Of a stretch of DNA of 64,000 nucleotides, positions 18,182 to 26,470 are shown in pieces; position 1 is the stretch's first letter; each line of letters begins with the position of its first letter. Source of the stretch: DATFKA01 sp042095835 (GTDB lineage: Bacteria; Bacteroidota; Bacteroidia; Chitinophagales; Saprospiraceae); assembly GCA_042095835.1 (NCBI GenBank), contig JBELML010000005.1, forward strand, positions 33,670-97,669, given 5' to 3'. Below the pieces are notes generated by a model, which had not been told where the DNA came from, did not search any database, and saw nothing but the letters and a program-made list of their open reading frames with translations. The translations under genes and the position numbers were made by a program.

Positions 18182-18633
18182 TAATTTCTTCTGGTACTTG
18201 GACTTAGTCTTTGATAATTCCTAGTACTAGAAGCGCATTCTTCTACATTAATTTGGATGACTGGAGATTTTACAGCGTTGAAGGTAGAAAGGGTAGATTT
18301 GTGTACATATCGCGCTACGACCCAGATATTGTAGCTGCCTTCCCAGGGTAGAGGTATTACTCGTCTATCTACAGGCGTATTCCATTCTTTGGTAGCGTTT
18401 TCGTGGACAGCGTACCAATCAAAAACCAAACCAGCATTGTTGGGTAATCGAAAAGGAGTCTGGGCATTGATTTTGATCATAGCGTGGCTATTAGAACCAA
18501 AGCCACTGCATAGTACTTCTGCATTAATTAGCTCCAAATTGACGCTTTGGGCTTGTAGCTGCGAAGACAAAAAGCAGACAGATATTCCCCATAAGAGAAT
18601 TGAAGGGATAATATTTCGAATAGTAGCGCGCAT
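18178..18633 (-). CDS. Small secreted protein of unknown function
   Basis: A 151-residue protein that I do not recognise. It has a signal peptide (about 1-29: SILLWGISVCFLSSQLQAQ). The mature region looks like a single beta-sandwich (VNLELINAEVLCSGF...VFDWYAVHENATKEW...YNIWVVARYVHKS...VIQINVEEC) with two cysteines that could form a disulfide. It is convergent with the adhesin and overlaps it by 4 nt (shared CTAA, read as TAA on one strand and TAG on the other). A role linked to the adhesin is possible but not shown. Confidence 0.65.
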   Translation of the reverse strand: MRATIRNIIPSILLWGISVCFLSSQLQAQSVNLELINAEVLCSGFGSNSHAMIKINAQTPFRLPNNAGLVFDWYAVHENATKEWNTPVDRRVIPLPWEGSYNIWVVARYVHKSTLSTFNAVKSPVIQINVEECASSTRNYQRLSPSTRRNY

Positions 18634-18926
18634 AGTTTATCTTCTTTGTAACTATTTTATAATGTTCGGTCGGTCTTTAGAGAGTAAATAGTTACACCTC
18701 ATGGGATAATAAATCTTAGATATTAATAATTGTATACTCCAAATCGTCATTTGGGTTGCAATATTGTACCGAAAAATGAAATATATCAAAATAAAAGTCC
18801 TTTTGACGGCCTTTGTATAAAGAAATTAATTGCCGCCTTTTTTAAATTCGTCTAATGCGGGACAAACCTTTTCTTTGCATTACAGTTTTTTGTTAAACCA
18901 TTTCCTATAAAAACCATAATCTGACT
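18634..18926. other. Intergenic region, divergent promoters expected
   Basis: This 293-bp AT-rich spacer separates two outward-facing small secreted-protein genes and must hold two promoters. I see no exact TTG-N20-TAnnTTTG on either strand, no strong palindrome and no RNA gene. Confidence 0.4.
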
Positions 18927-19448
18927 ATGAACAAGTCTCTTTCATTTTTACTGTTTCTTTCCCTTTTCAGTATGCTTATTTTTCGCTGTACTAGTGATAG
19001 CCTGCCTGGGCCAGATATGGATATAAATACCGGGGGCGAAAACCCCGATGATCGGGTAGTATGGACGGGTGCCGACCTGACTTTTACCAAAGATACAGGT
19101 ACCGATCCAAACGAATCAGCCAACCAAGATCGGCTGACGGATGCGGTCTGGATCACACGCGGCGTGACAGGCGGTGCGATTTTTAATGCCAAAGAAGAAT
19201 CTGGAAAAGCTAATAAATCAACTAGCCCTATTGGTACAAAATGGGCAATTGGGAGTATTGATGAGATCGATAATCTTGAATTCAAAAACTTCAGGGCAGC
19301 GGTAGGTAGCCCTCAAGATGTAGTAGGCAAGCAGCTCGTACTACATCTTGAGGAGGACAATATCTATTTGAGTGTTGAGTTTACCTCCTGGTCCAAAGGC
19401 AGTGGTGCTAATGGTGGAGGTTTTGAATATGTGCGCTCAACACCCTAA
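18927..19448 (+). CDS. Small exported protein, possible lipoprotein
   Basis: A 173-residue protein that I do not recognise. The N-terminus (SLSFLLFLSLFSMLIFRC) is a signal peptide with a Cys at residue 22 that could be lipidated, although the -1 arginine makes a poor lipobox. The mature protein starts with an acidic, proline- and glycine-rich linker and continues with a compact domain (VVWTGADLTFTKDTGTDP ... DAVWITRG ... QLVLHLEEDNIYLSVEFTSWSKG) that reads as a beta-sandwich. The end overlaps the convergent SDR gene by 4 nt. Confidence 0.7.
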   Translation: MNKSLSFLLFLSLFSMLIFRCTSDSLPGPDMDINTGGENPDDRVVWTGADLTFTKDTGTDPNESANQDRLTDAVWITRGVTGGAIFNAKEESGKANKSTSPIGTKWAIGSIDEIDNLEFKNFRAAVGSPQDVVGKQLVLHLEEDNIYLSVEFTSWSKGSGANGGGFEYVRSTP

Positions 19449-20242
19449 CTTAATTTGAATTTGCGCATCATTCTAAAGAATACTAGCGGAACAAAGCGGT
19501 TGAGGTAGACACCTGCTAATTCTTTTTTAGCGAAATAGGCCTCCTTTTTCTTTTGAGCAATGGCCTTTAGCGCTTTTCTAACGAAGGCTTCAGGCGAATA
19601 GCCAGCAGCTGTAGAAGGAGCCATTTCGTTATTGGGGGTACCGTCGCCCGTCAATGCATTGATAGTGACATTGGTTTTGACATAACCAGGGCAAATCATA
19701 GTCACATCAATATTGTCACGGTACAACTCAGCCCTCAATGCATCGAAAAATCCATGTAATGCGTGTTTGGAAGCACAATAAGCACTTCGGAATGGCACAC
19801 CCATTTTGCCAAGTACACTAGAAATAACCACAATTTGCCCCGCTTTTCTGGCCTTTAGATGAGGAATAACTGCTTTGGTGATCGCCACCGTCCCTAGGTA
19901 GTTGACATTCATGATCTTTTGATCTACCTCAAAAATGGTTTCAGCAGCTTGGGCTCTCTGAGAGATTCCGGCATTATTGATCAAGATATCTAAGTGCCCC
20001 TTGTAGGCAATCGCCTGCTCGGCAATACCAGGGATGGTATCGAATTTGGCAACATCACAGGGGATGATTTTAATACGATCTGGAGATTTACAGTTGGCCT
20101 TCACTCTTTGTAATTCTGCTTCTTTTCTACTGCTGATGACGAGGTAGGCATCCTGCTCCGCAAAAGCATAAGTCATAGCCTCACCAATACCAGAAGATGC
20201 ACCAGTAATCCATATCACTTTATCCTTAAAACTGTTTGTCAT
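19445..20242 (-). CDS. Short-chain dehydrogenase/reductase (SDR)
   Basis: A classical NAD(P)-dependent SDR of 265 residues. The cofactor motif TGASSGIGEA lies at about residues 13-22, NNAG in the middle, and the catalytic YCASKH (Tyr and Lys) follows an ISSVLGKMG strand with the active serine. The C-terminal tail (LAGVYLNRFVPLVFFRMMRKF) is hydrophobic and basic and may attach to membrane, as in DHRS7-like family members. The frame is open up to 20305, but the 21 extra residues have no motif, so ATG 20242 is used. The substrate is unknown. Confidence 0.9.
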   Translation of the reverse strand: MTNSFKDKVIWITGASSGIGEAMTYAFAEQDAYLVISSRKEAELQRVKANCKSPDRIKIIPCDVAKFDTIPGIAEQAIAYKGHLDILINNAGISQRAQAAETIFEVDQKIMNVNYLGTVAITKAVIPHLKARKAGQIVVISSVLGKMGVPFRSAYCASKHALHGFFDALRAELYRDNIDVTMICPGYVKTNVTINALTGDGTPNNEMAPSTAAGYSPEAFVRKALKAIAQKKKEAYFAKKELAGVYLNRFVPLVFFRMMRKFKLS

Positions 20243-20337
20243 ATATTTGCTATTTGCGAACAAAGCTAAGAACAAGTTTGAAAAGTTCGAGTAGTAAGAA
20301 TTCAATTTTTTTGTAAACTCAAATAACCATTCCTAAG

Positions 20338-20841
20338 GTGCCTAAAAAAACCGTTTGCCTTATTCGTCATGCCAAGTCTAGCTGGGCCGATCCCAGCCTA
20401 GGAGATTTTAATAGACCTTTGAATCAACGTGGAGAGCGAGATGCGCCCTTTATGGCTCAAGTCCTTTATGAGCAATTAGGTCATGTGGATAAGATCGTAA
20501 GTAGCCCTGCCAAGCGTGCCATCACTACTGCTGCTACCTTTGGAGCGACCTTTGGAATTCCTTTGGAGGCTATCAAAAAAGAGGAGCGGATTTATGAGGC
20601 ATTCCCTTCGGCTATTTTAAATATCATTAAAGGACTTGATGAAGATTGGAATACGGTGCTGGTTTTTGGCCATAATCCTGCTTTTACATCGGTTGCTAAC
20701 CATTTTCCGCCCTTTTTTACAGATAATGTTCCGACTTGCGGAATTATTAAAATTGTAAGTTCAGCGGCCACTTGGTCAGTGTTTTCTGGGCAGAATTCGA
20801 TTGTGGAGTCCTTTCATTACCCCAAGCAATATTTCCAATAA
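20338..20841 (+). CDS. SixA-like histidine phosphatase
   Basis: A 167-residue cytoplasmic enzyme of the phosphoglycerate mutase-like superfamily. The RHG-type motif CLIRHAKSSWADP at residues 7-19 holds the phospho-accepting histidine; the second histidine is in VFGHNPAF. This is the SixA subgroup, which dephosphorylates phosphohistidine in phosphotransfer proteins. Start codon is GTG at 20338, with the frame directly entering the motif region. The DUF4296 lipoprotein gene starts 1 nt after its stop, so the two are co-transcribed. Confidence 0.9.
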   Translation: MPKKTVCLIRHAKSSWADPSLGDFNRPLNQRGERDAPFMAQVLYEQLGHVDKIVSSPAKRAITTAATFGATFGIPLEAIKKEERIYEAFPSAILNIIKGLDEDWNTVLVFGHNPAFTSVANHFPPFFTDNVPTCGIIKIVSSAATWSVFSGQNSIVESFHYPKQYFQ

Positions 20842-20842
20842 T

Positions 20843-21199
20843 ATGACCAAGTACATTGTAAGTGTTCTCTTTTTAAGCCTAGGTTTAGTTTCCTGTCGGG
20901 AGCAAGCGCCTACTTTGCCTGTTTCTACCGAACTTGCTGCCGAAATATTGATTGATATTCACGGTGCAGAGGCTTCCCTCCAGGGGGCTTACGGTACAAC
21001 TAAAGATAGTCTAGCAAGGGCTTATTATCAGCAAATCTATGAGATTCACGGTATTGACTCTACTATCTTTGTAGATATGATGCAAATTATGCGCTATCAT
21101 CCAGATCGATTAGAGGAGGCCTACGCTCTTGCCATTGAAAAAGTAGGAGAACGTCGGGAAAATATCAAAGATTGGAAACCCAAGAAAAAGGAAGATTGA
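20843..21199 (+). CDS. DUF4296-family lipoprotein
   Basis: A 118-residue lipoprotein. The signal ends in the lipobox LGLVSC (lipidated Cys about residue 18). The mature domain is helical, with AAEILIDIHGAEASLQ, AYYQQIYEIHGIDSTIFVDMMQIMRYHPDRLEEAYALAIEKV, matching the DUF4296 family that is almost limited to Bacteroidota. Its function is unknown. ATG 20843 is chosen because the upstream extension to 20801 lies inside the sixA-like gene in another frame. Confidence 0.88.
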   Translation: MTKYIVSVLFLSLGLVSCREQAPTLPVSTELAAEILIDIHGAEASLQGAYGTTKDSLARAYYQQIYEIHGIDSTIFVDMMQIMRYHPDRLEEAYALAIEKVGERRENIKDWKPKKKED

Positions 21200-21286
21200 T
21201 CCAGTTTCTTATATTGAAGCTGTTTCTACTTTAAAAACAATTGCTCTCGAAAAGTGATTGTAAAGACTTTATCTCAATAGATCATA

Positions 21287-22414
21287 ATGAACACCCGTTA
21301 TCCATTAAGTACTGCTTATTTTCTGGTTTTGTCTTTTTTTTGTGGCTTATTCATGTGGAGTTGTCTGGACCAGATCAGCTTTGATGTGCCAGAGGGTTTA
21401 GGTCAAGGACTTGTGGTACAGGCAAGTATGGTCAGAGGTAGACCCACCGTAGTAGAGGTGCAACTGAATAGACTTTTTAATTTTACTATTCCTAGTTTGA
21501 ATCAAATCAATGCCGACCAGGTCTTTATTTGGGATGACGAGGAAAACGCTATTGAATTAAATAGGAGAGGAATTGGCTTTTATAGAGTCGAAATACCCGA
21601 TAACCATCCAAGTTTTAAGATCGCGCATTTTAAAGAATATTACCTGCAGATTCTTTTTCCAGGTGGGGTAGAGGTCGTTTCCAATCCTGAACCCCTTTTG
21701 CCCGTACCTAAAGCCGACTCGGTTTCAACTCAAATAGAGATAGAAACCAAGCTTAATGAAGATAACGAAGAAGTAGACGATACCCTGGTGGCTTTTTATC
21801 TGCATACCCCTTTGCTCATTGAAGGGGTGGAGGAGCCGAGCCGATTTCGAATTGGAGCACAGCGAACCTATAAAATTACTGAGCGGCCACTTAGTGAGGC
21901 AGAATTGGACTATGGGTTTATCAGGCAGACTTGCTATATCACTACCGACGTAGAAGTCTTAAAGCCACAGACTTTTGATGGCTCTATTTTAGATGCGAGC
22001 TACCTGCTTAATTTTCCACTACCATCAGATCCTTTAAATCACTACTTTATAGAAGGCTATTATTACACAGCATTTTTAGAATCACTCAGTGAGGGAGCTT
22101 TCCGCCATTTTTCGGAATTAGAGCAAGCTGTAGAGCGAACGGGTAGTATGTTTGAAGCCACTGCGGGCAGGATTTTTTCCAATTTTACGAACCTGAGTGA
22201 TCCTGATAATGCGATTAGTGGTTATTTTTATGTAACCGAACGCTCTTTAGCACGCAAGTATATTCCACCAGCAACTTTAGTTGCTAATGATACCTTTTGC
22301 ACGCGCAGCGTTTGGCAGGAGTGCCCAATGCCTCCCTGTTATCCATTGGTTTGTCTGGCCTGTGATGCCGAGGAGGGCGCGACCATCTTCCCACCGGAAT
22401 GGTGGCAGGAGTAG
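21287..22414 (+). CDS. DUF4249-family outer-membrane-associated lipoprotein
   Basis: A 375-residue lipoprotein. After a hydrophobic signal (residues 10-25) the lipobox FMWSC gives the lipidated cysteine at about 26. The mature protein begins LVVQASMVRGRPTVVEVQLNRLF, the opening strand pattern of DUF4249, and includes VFIWDDEE...GFYRV and a Cys-rich C-terminus (CTRSVWQECPMPPCYPLVCLACD). In other Bacteroidota these proteins usually accompany a TonB-dependent receptor; none is adjacent here. Its function is unknown, probably at the cell surface. Confidence 0.82.
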   Translation: MNTRYPLSTAYFLVLSFFCGLFMWSCLDQISFDVPEGLGQGLVVQASMVRGRPTVVEVQLNRLFNFTIPSLNQINADQVFIWDDEENAIELNRRGIGFYRVEIPDNHPSFKIAHFKEYYLQILFPGGVEVVSNPEPLLPVPKADSVSTQIEIETKLNEDNEEVDDTLVAFYLHTPLLIEGVEEPSRFRIGAQRTYKITERPLSEAELDYGFIRQTCYITTDVEVLKPQTFDGSILDASYLLNFPLPSDPLNHYFIEGYYYTAFLESLSEGAFRHFSELEQAVERTGSMFEATAGRIFSNFTNLSDPDNAISGYFYVTERSLARKYIPPATLVANDTFCTRSVWQECPMPPCYPLVCLACDAEEGATIFPPEWWQE

Positions 22415-22520
22415 TGTTAACAATTATTTAATCTAGTGAAAGTGGTTGTACCTTGAAATAACTTTAGTTTTACAGATCGAATTTGATGACTAATAATTCG
22501 ATCCATCAAACTAGAAAACA

Positions 22521-23207
22521 ATGGCAGATCCGATTAAAATTTTAGTGGTTGATGATGAACCAGATATCCTTGATATTCTCAGGTATACACTTGAGAAAGA
22601 AGGATATAAAGTATTTACGGCGGGAGATGGAAAAGAGGGGATTAAAGTAGCTGAAAAGGAAAAGCCGAATCTCATCATTTTAGACATTATGATGCCTAAA
22701 ATGGATGGAGTAGAAGTATGTCGGAATTTACGGGCTAAAAAAGCCTTTGATAAAACCATTATCACCTTTCTCACAGCGCGCGAAGAAGATTATTCGCAAA
22801 TTGCCGCCTTAGAAGTTGGAGGGGATGATTATATCACAAAACCTATCCGACCAAGGGTCTTTCTAACTAGAGTCAAAGCCTTGCTCCGTAGATATGATCG
22901 GACAGCTACGGATGCTGATGCAGAGGTTATTGAAGTTGGCGATTTGGTTATTGACAAGGAAAGAGTGAGTGTCATCAGAGGAGATGATGAAATTGAATTA
23001 GCCAAAAAAGAATTTGAGCTCTTATATCTATTGGTTTCTAAGCCAGGTAAAGTTTTCTCGCGCGAGGAGATTTTCAATAAAGTATGGGGAACTGATGTGA
23101 TTGTTGGTAATAGAACCATTGATGTACATATCCGTAAGCTTAGAGAAAAAATTGGTGATCACTACATTAAAACCATTAAAGGGATAGGTTATAAATTTGA
23201 ATTTTAA
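22521..23207 (+). CDS. OmpR/PhoB-type response regulator
   Basis: A 228-residue two-component regulator. Residues 6-120 form the receiver: acidic pocket D11-D12, phosphorylated D55 (LIILDIMMPKMDG), the Thr in FLTAREED and the Lys in YITKP. Residues about 135-228 form the winged-helix DNA-binding domain (EEIFNKVWGTDVIVGNRTIDVHIRKLREKIG ... IKGIGYKF). The stop overlaps the kinase ATG by 1 nt (TAATG), so the two are co-translated. The regulon is unknown; the pair resembles PhoB/PhoR in architecture, but no phosphate genes are nearby. Confidence 0.96.
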   Translation: MADPIKILVVDDEPDILDILRYTLEKEGYKVFTAGDGKEGIKVAEKEKPNLIILDIMMPKMDGVEVCRNLRAKKAFDKTIITFLTAREEDYSQIAALEVGGDDYITKPIRPRVFLTRVKALLRRYDRTATDADAEVIEVGDLVIDKERVSVIRGDDEIELAKKEFELLYLLVSKPGKVFSREEIFNKVWGTDVIVGNRTIDVHIRKLREKIGDHYIKTIKGIGYKFEF

Positions 23208-24259
23208 TGCTTAAAAATCCAACTCCTAGGCAAATTGCACTGCTTTCATCTAGTTGGATTATCGGTGGGGCAATTCTTTCTTTTCTTTTATTTTTTTTCC
23301 TGGAATCTAGAATAGAAAACCCGTTTGTGTACGGTATGTTCTTTATCGCCACTTTTGCGATAACCTATTTCACCATTTTGTATTATCTCAAAAAGTATAT
23401 TTACCGCAAGGTCAAATTAATTTACAAAACGATTCACCAAGAAAAACTCAAACCAGAAGAAAAGAACAAATCTGTCGATATCAAGTCTGATTTCATTGGA
23501 GATGTAGAAAGAGAAGTAGCCGAATGGGCAGAAAATCAACGTCAGGAGCTGAATAAATACAAAACTTGGGCAGAGTACAGGCGTAATTTTGTAGGCGACA
23601 TTTCCCACGAACTAAAAACACCAATTTTTAATATCCAAGGATATATTGAGTCTCTGATTGATGGTGGATTGGAAGATGAAGCGGTGAATATGCGCTTCTT
23701 GAAACGCGCCTCCACCAATGTAGATCGCTTACAAACCATTGTCCAGGATTTAGAAGCTATTTCACGTCTAGAATCAGGCGAAGTCGTTCTAGAATTACAA
23801 GTATTTGATATCAAGGATTTGACAACGGAGGTTTTCCAAGATTTGGAAATGAAAGCTATCGCCAACAACGTTAAATTGTTTTTCAAAGATGGCGCATCTA
23901 GCGGTTTCAAAGTGAGAGCAGACCGAGAGCGTGTCAGGCAAGTACTCACCAACTTAATTGCCAACTCTGTCAAATATGGCAAAGACGGCGGAACCACCAA
24001 AGTTGGTTTCTACGATATGGACAAAAATATACTCGTCGAAGTAGCAGATAACGGTATTGGCATTCCTAAGGAGCACCTTAATCATGTCTTCGACAGATTC
24101 TATAGAGTAGATAAAAGTAGATCGAGAGACCGCGGAGGCTCTGGCCTGGGGCTATCGATCGTTAAACACATCATCGAGAGCCATCAGCAAACGATCAATG
24201 TAAGAAGTACTCCTAACTTGGGATCTACCTTCGGCTTTACACTTGAAAAGACAGGATAA
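23207..24259 (+). CDS. Sensor histidine kinase
   Basis: A 350-residue membrane kinase. Two transmembrane helices (about 13-33 and 42-62) are joined by only a very short loop, so there is no extracytoplasmic sensor domain; the signal is likely sensed in or near the membrane. A coiled linker precedes the H box DISHELKTPIFNIQGYIESL with H134. The N box (NLIANSVKYGKDGG), the G1 box (VADNGIGIP) and G2 box (RGGSGLGLSIVKHII) are intact. It is the partner of the regulator that overlaps its start. Confidence 0.95.
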   Translation: MLKNPTPRQIALLSSSWIIGGAILSFLLFFFLESRIENPFVYGMFFIATFAITYFTILYYLKKYIYRKVKLIYKTIHQEKLKPEEKNKSVDIKSDFIGDVEREVAEWAENQRQELNKYKTWAEYRRNFVGDISHELKTPIFNIQGYIESLIDGGLEDEAVNMRFLKRASTNVDRLQTIVQDLEAISRLESGEVVLELQVFDIKDLTTEVFQDLEMKAIANNVKLFFKDGASSGFKVRADRERVRQVLTNLIANSVKYGKDGGTTKVGFYDMDKNILVEVADNGIGIPKEHLNHVFDRFYRVDKSRSRDRGGSGLGLSIVKHIIESHQQTINVRSTPNLGSTFGFTLEKTG

Positions 24260-24288
24260 TACTGACGAAAATTGGTTTTCCGTCAGTA
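24260..24288. terminator. Bidirectional terminator between kinase and LOG gene
   Basis: TACTGACGAAAA (24260-24271) pairs with TTTTCCGTCAGTA (24276-24288) with a single bulged C and a 4-nt loop. It lies in the 40-bp gap between the convergent histidine kinase and LOG genes and ends both transcripts. Confidence 0.75.
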
Positions 24289-24299
24289 CACCAGTAAAA

Positions 24300-25016
24300 C
24301 TACAATGCGTAGTTCGGCTCTAAAAGTCCTGCTTTTTTCTCATAAAACTCTTTGATAATCCGTATGGCTTCTTCAGGTTCATCAACGATAGGCATCAAAT
24401 CCAAGTCTTTTTCACTGATATTGCCTTCACCAAGCATAGTGTTTTGAATCCAATCTTTGAGCCCACTCCAGAAGGAGGTGCCAATCAGAATAATTGGAAT
24501 GGGTTTGATCTTTTTGGTTTGAACCAAGGTAAGTACCTCAAATAATTCATCCATCGTACCCAATCCGCCAGGTAAAACAATGAAAGCTTGTGCAAATTTA
24601 ACAAAGACTACCTTTCGTACGAAGAAATACCTAAAGTCTATACTCTTATCGATGTCGACATATTGATTGGCGCCTGCCTCAAAAGGAAGTTCGATGTTGA
24701 GGCCTACAGATTTTCCACGGTATAAAGAGGCGCCCTTGTTTCCGGCCTCCATGATTCCTGGGCCACCGCCAGTAATGACCCCAAAACCTTCCAAGGTGAG
24801 GAGTCGGGCTATTTCAACTGCTTTTAAATAATAGGGATGGTCAGGTTTTGTTCTGGCAGAACCAAAAATGGAGACACAAGGGCCAATTTTGTGCATGGTT
24901 TCAAAGCCTTCCACAAATTCGGAGATAACTTTGAACATGGTCCAGGCACTCTCACTAATATTGGGTTGGGTCCATTCAAGCATAGGATGCGTAGATTCGC
25001 TCTTCGGGTTGTTCAT
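24300..25016 (-). CDS. LOG-family protein (TIGR00730 type)
   Basis: A 238-residue Rossmann-like protein. The two family signatures are present: GGGPGIMEAGNKGA at 83-96 and PGGLGTMDELFE at 149-160. Proteins of this family, often misnamed lysine decarboxylase, cleave nucleoside 5'-monophosphates to base and ribose phosphate (as in the cytokinin-activating LOG enzymes). Its lengthened N-terminus resembles the type II subgroup. It stands alone, 53 nt after the NtrC-like gene on the same strand. Confidence 0.92.
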   Translation of the reverse strand: MNNPKSESTHPMLEWTQPNISESAWTMFKVISEFVEGFETMHKIGPCVSIFGSARTKPDHPYYLKAVEIARLLTLEGFGVITGGGPGIMEAGNKGASLYRGKSVGLNIELPFEAGANQYVDIDKSIDFRYFFVRKVVFVKFAQAFIVLPGGLGTMDELFEVLTLVQTKKIKPIPIILIGTSFWSGLKDWIQNTMLGEGNISEKDLDLMPIVDEPEEAIRIIKEFYEKKAGLLEPNYAL

Positions 25017-25069
25017 TTATTTAGAATTAGAGCGGCTAAAATACAAAACCTAGGTAGAAAATCACTATT

Positions 25070-26350
25070 CTAGGAAGCTGCCTTCTGTCTTCTGGCAAAA
25101 TGATGATCAATTAAATCATGCAAGTCGTTCGCACTATCGAATTGATTCAGCAAATGTTGGAGTTGCTGCTCTTTAGAGGCACTATTAGGTAGCACGTCTT
25201 TCTGAACGTTAGCGGCGGTGACCACCTGGTCACTCAAGATTAAGAGCCGCTCTACGACGTTGCGCAATTCGCGAATGTTGCCACTCCAGTTAAGCGTTTG
25301 AAGCTTTTGGATAGCCTCCTCTTCAAAACGTTTGGGGGGCACACCATACTCCTTACAGATCATTTTGTTGAAATGCTGAATCAACTGCGGAATATCTTCT
25401 CGGCGGTCATTCAATGCGGGCACATCGATAATGATTACCGCCAATCGATGGTATAAATCTTCTCTGAATTTACCCTCGGCAATAGCTTGTCTCAAATCTT
25501 TGTTGGTAGCTGCAATGACACGTACATCTACCTTGATTTCTTTGTCACCACCAACTCTGGCTATTTTATTTTCTTGTAAAGCACGAAGTACTTTCGCTTG
25601 TGCAGAAAGGCTCATATCGCCTATTTCATCCAGGAATAAGGTACCGCCATTGGCTTGCTCGAACTTGCCGATACGTTGTTTATGAGCAGACGTAAAGGCG
25701 CCTTTTTCGTGGCCAAATAGCTCACTTTCAATAAGCTCAGACGGAATGGCAGCACAGTTGACTTCTACAATAGGATTAGGGCTGCGGTGACTTTTTTCAT
25801 GCAACCATCTGGCTACCAGTTCTTTACCAGTACCGTTGGGGCCGGTGACCAGTACTCTTGCATCCGTTGGTGCAACACGTTCAATCGTTTGTTTGATATA
25901 CTCAATCGAATCAGATTGACCAATGATTTTCTGAACTTTGCTTTTGGCTACCTTTCTTTTAAGGACTTTGGCTTCTGTAACCAGACTAGACTTATCCATT
26001 GCATTTCGAATGGTAATGAGTAGCCTATTAAGGTCTGGTGGTTTACTGATAAAGTCAAATGCACCTTTGCGTACAGCTTCAACAGCAGTCTCAATGGTGC
26101 CATGCCCCGAAATCATAATAACGGGTATATCGGGCACCAAAATTTGCAAACGCTCTAAGGTGTCCATGCCATCCATTTTAGGCATCTTAATATCTAAAAG
26201 GATGATATCGTAATCTGATTTTTTGACTTTGGAAAGGGCATCAAGGCCATCAGATGCTTCATCGACCTGATACTTTTCAAACTCTAGAATTTCACGGAGG
26301 GTGCGACGAATACTGTTTTCGTCATCAATAATTAGTACTTTTTTTGCCAT
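25070..26350 (-). CDS. NtrC-family sigma-54 activator without a DNA-binding domain
   Basis: A 426-residue regulator. The receiver domain (1-120) has D53 in LLDIKMPKMDG. The AAA+ domain has Walker A GPNGTGKE (170-177), the sigma-54 contact loop GAFTSA (217-222, a known variant of GAFTGA), Walker B LFLDE (238-242) and the arginine-finger region REDLYHRL. The protein stops about 30 residues after the AAA+ C-terminal helices, at LHDLIDHHFARRQKAAS, where family members normally carry a Fis-type helix-turn-helix. The sequence downstream of the stop does not encode one in any frame that I can read. It may act from solution on sigma-54 RNA polymerase, as in known HTH-less activators. Confidence 0.92.
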   Translation of the reverse strand: MAKKVLIIDDENSIRRTLREILEFEKYQVDEASDGLDALSKVKKSDYDIILLDIKMPKMDGMDTLERLQILVPDIPVIMISGHGTIETAVEAVRKGAFDFISKPPDLNRLLITIRNAMDKSSLVTEAKVLKRKVAKSKVQKIIGQSDSIEYIKQTIERVAPTDARVLVTGPNGTGKELVARWLHEKSHRSPNPIVEVNCAAIPSELIESELFGHEKGAFTSAHKQRIGKFEQANGGTLFLDEIGDMSLSAQAKVLRALQENKIARVGGDKEIKVDVRVIAATNKDLRQAIAEGKFREDLYHRLAVIIIDVPALNDRREDIPQLIQHFNKMICKEYGVPPKRFEEEAIQKLQTLNWSGNIRELRNVVERLLILSDQVVTAANVQKDVLPNSASKEQQLQHLLNQFDSANDLHDLIDHHFARRQKAAS

Positions 26351-26470
26351 AACGCTCGGTTAATGGGAAGAAATATAGTCATTTACGCATAGATGATTTT
26401 TCTATGCCAGTGTTATGAGTAAGCTACGCAAGTTTTCTTTATTTGTTGCACATATAGACAAGGTTTTAAT

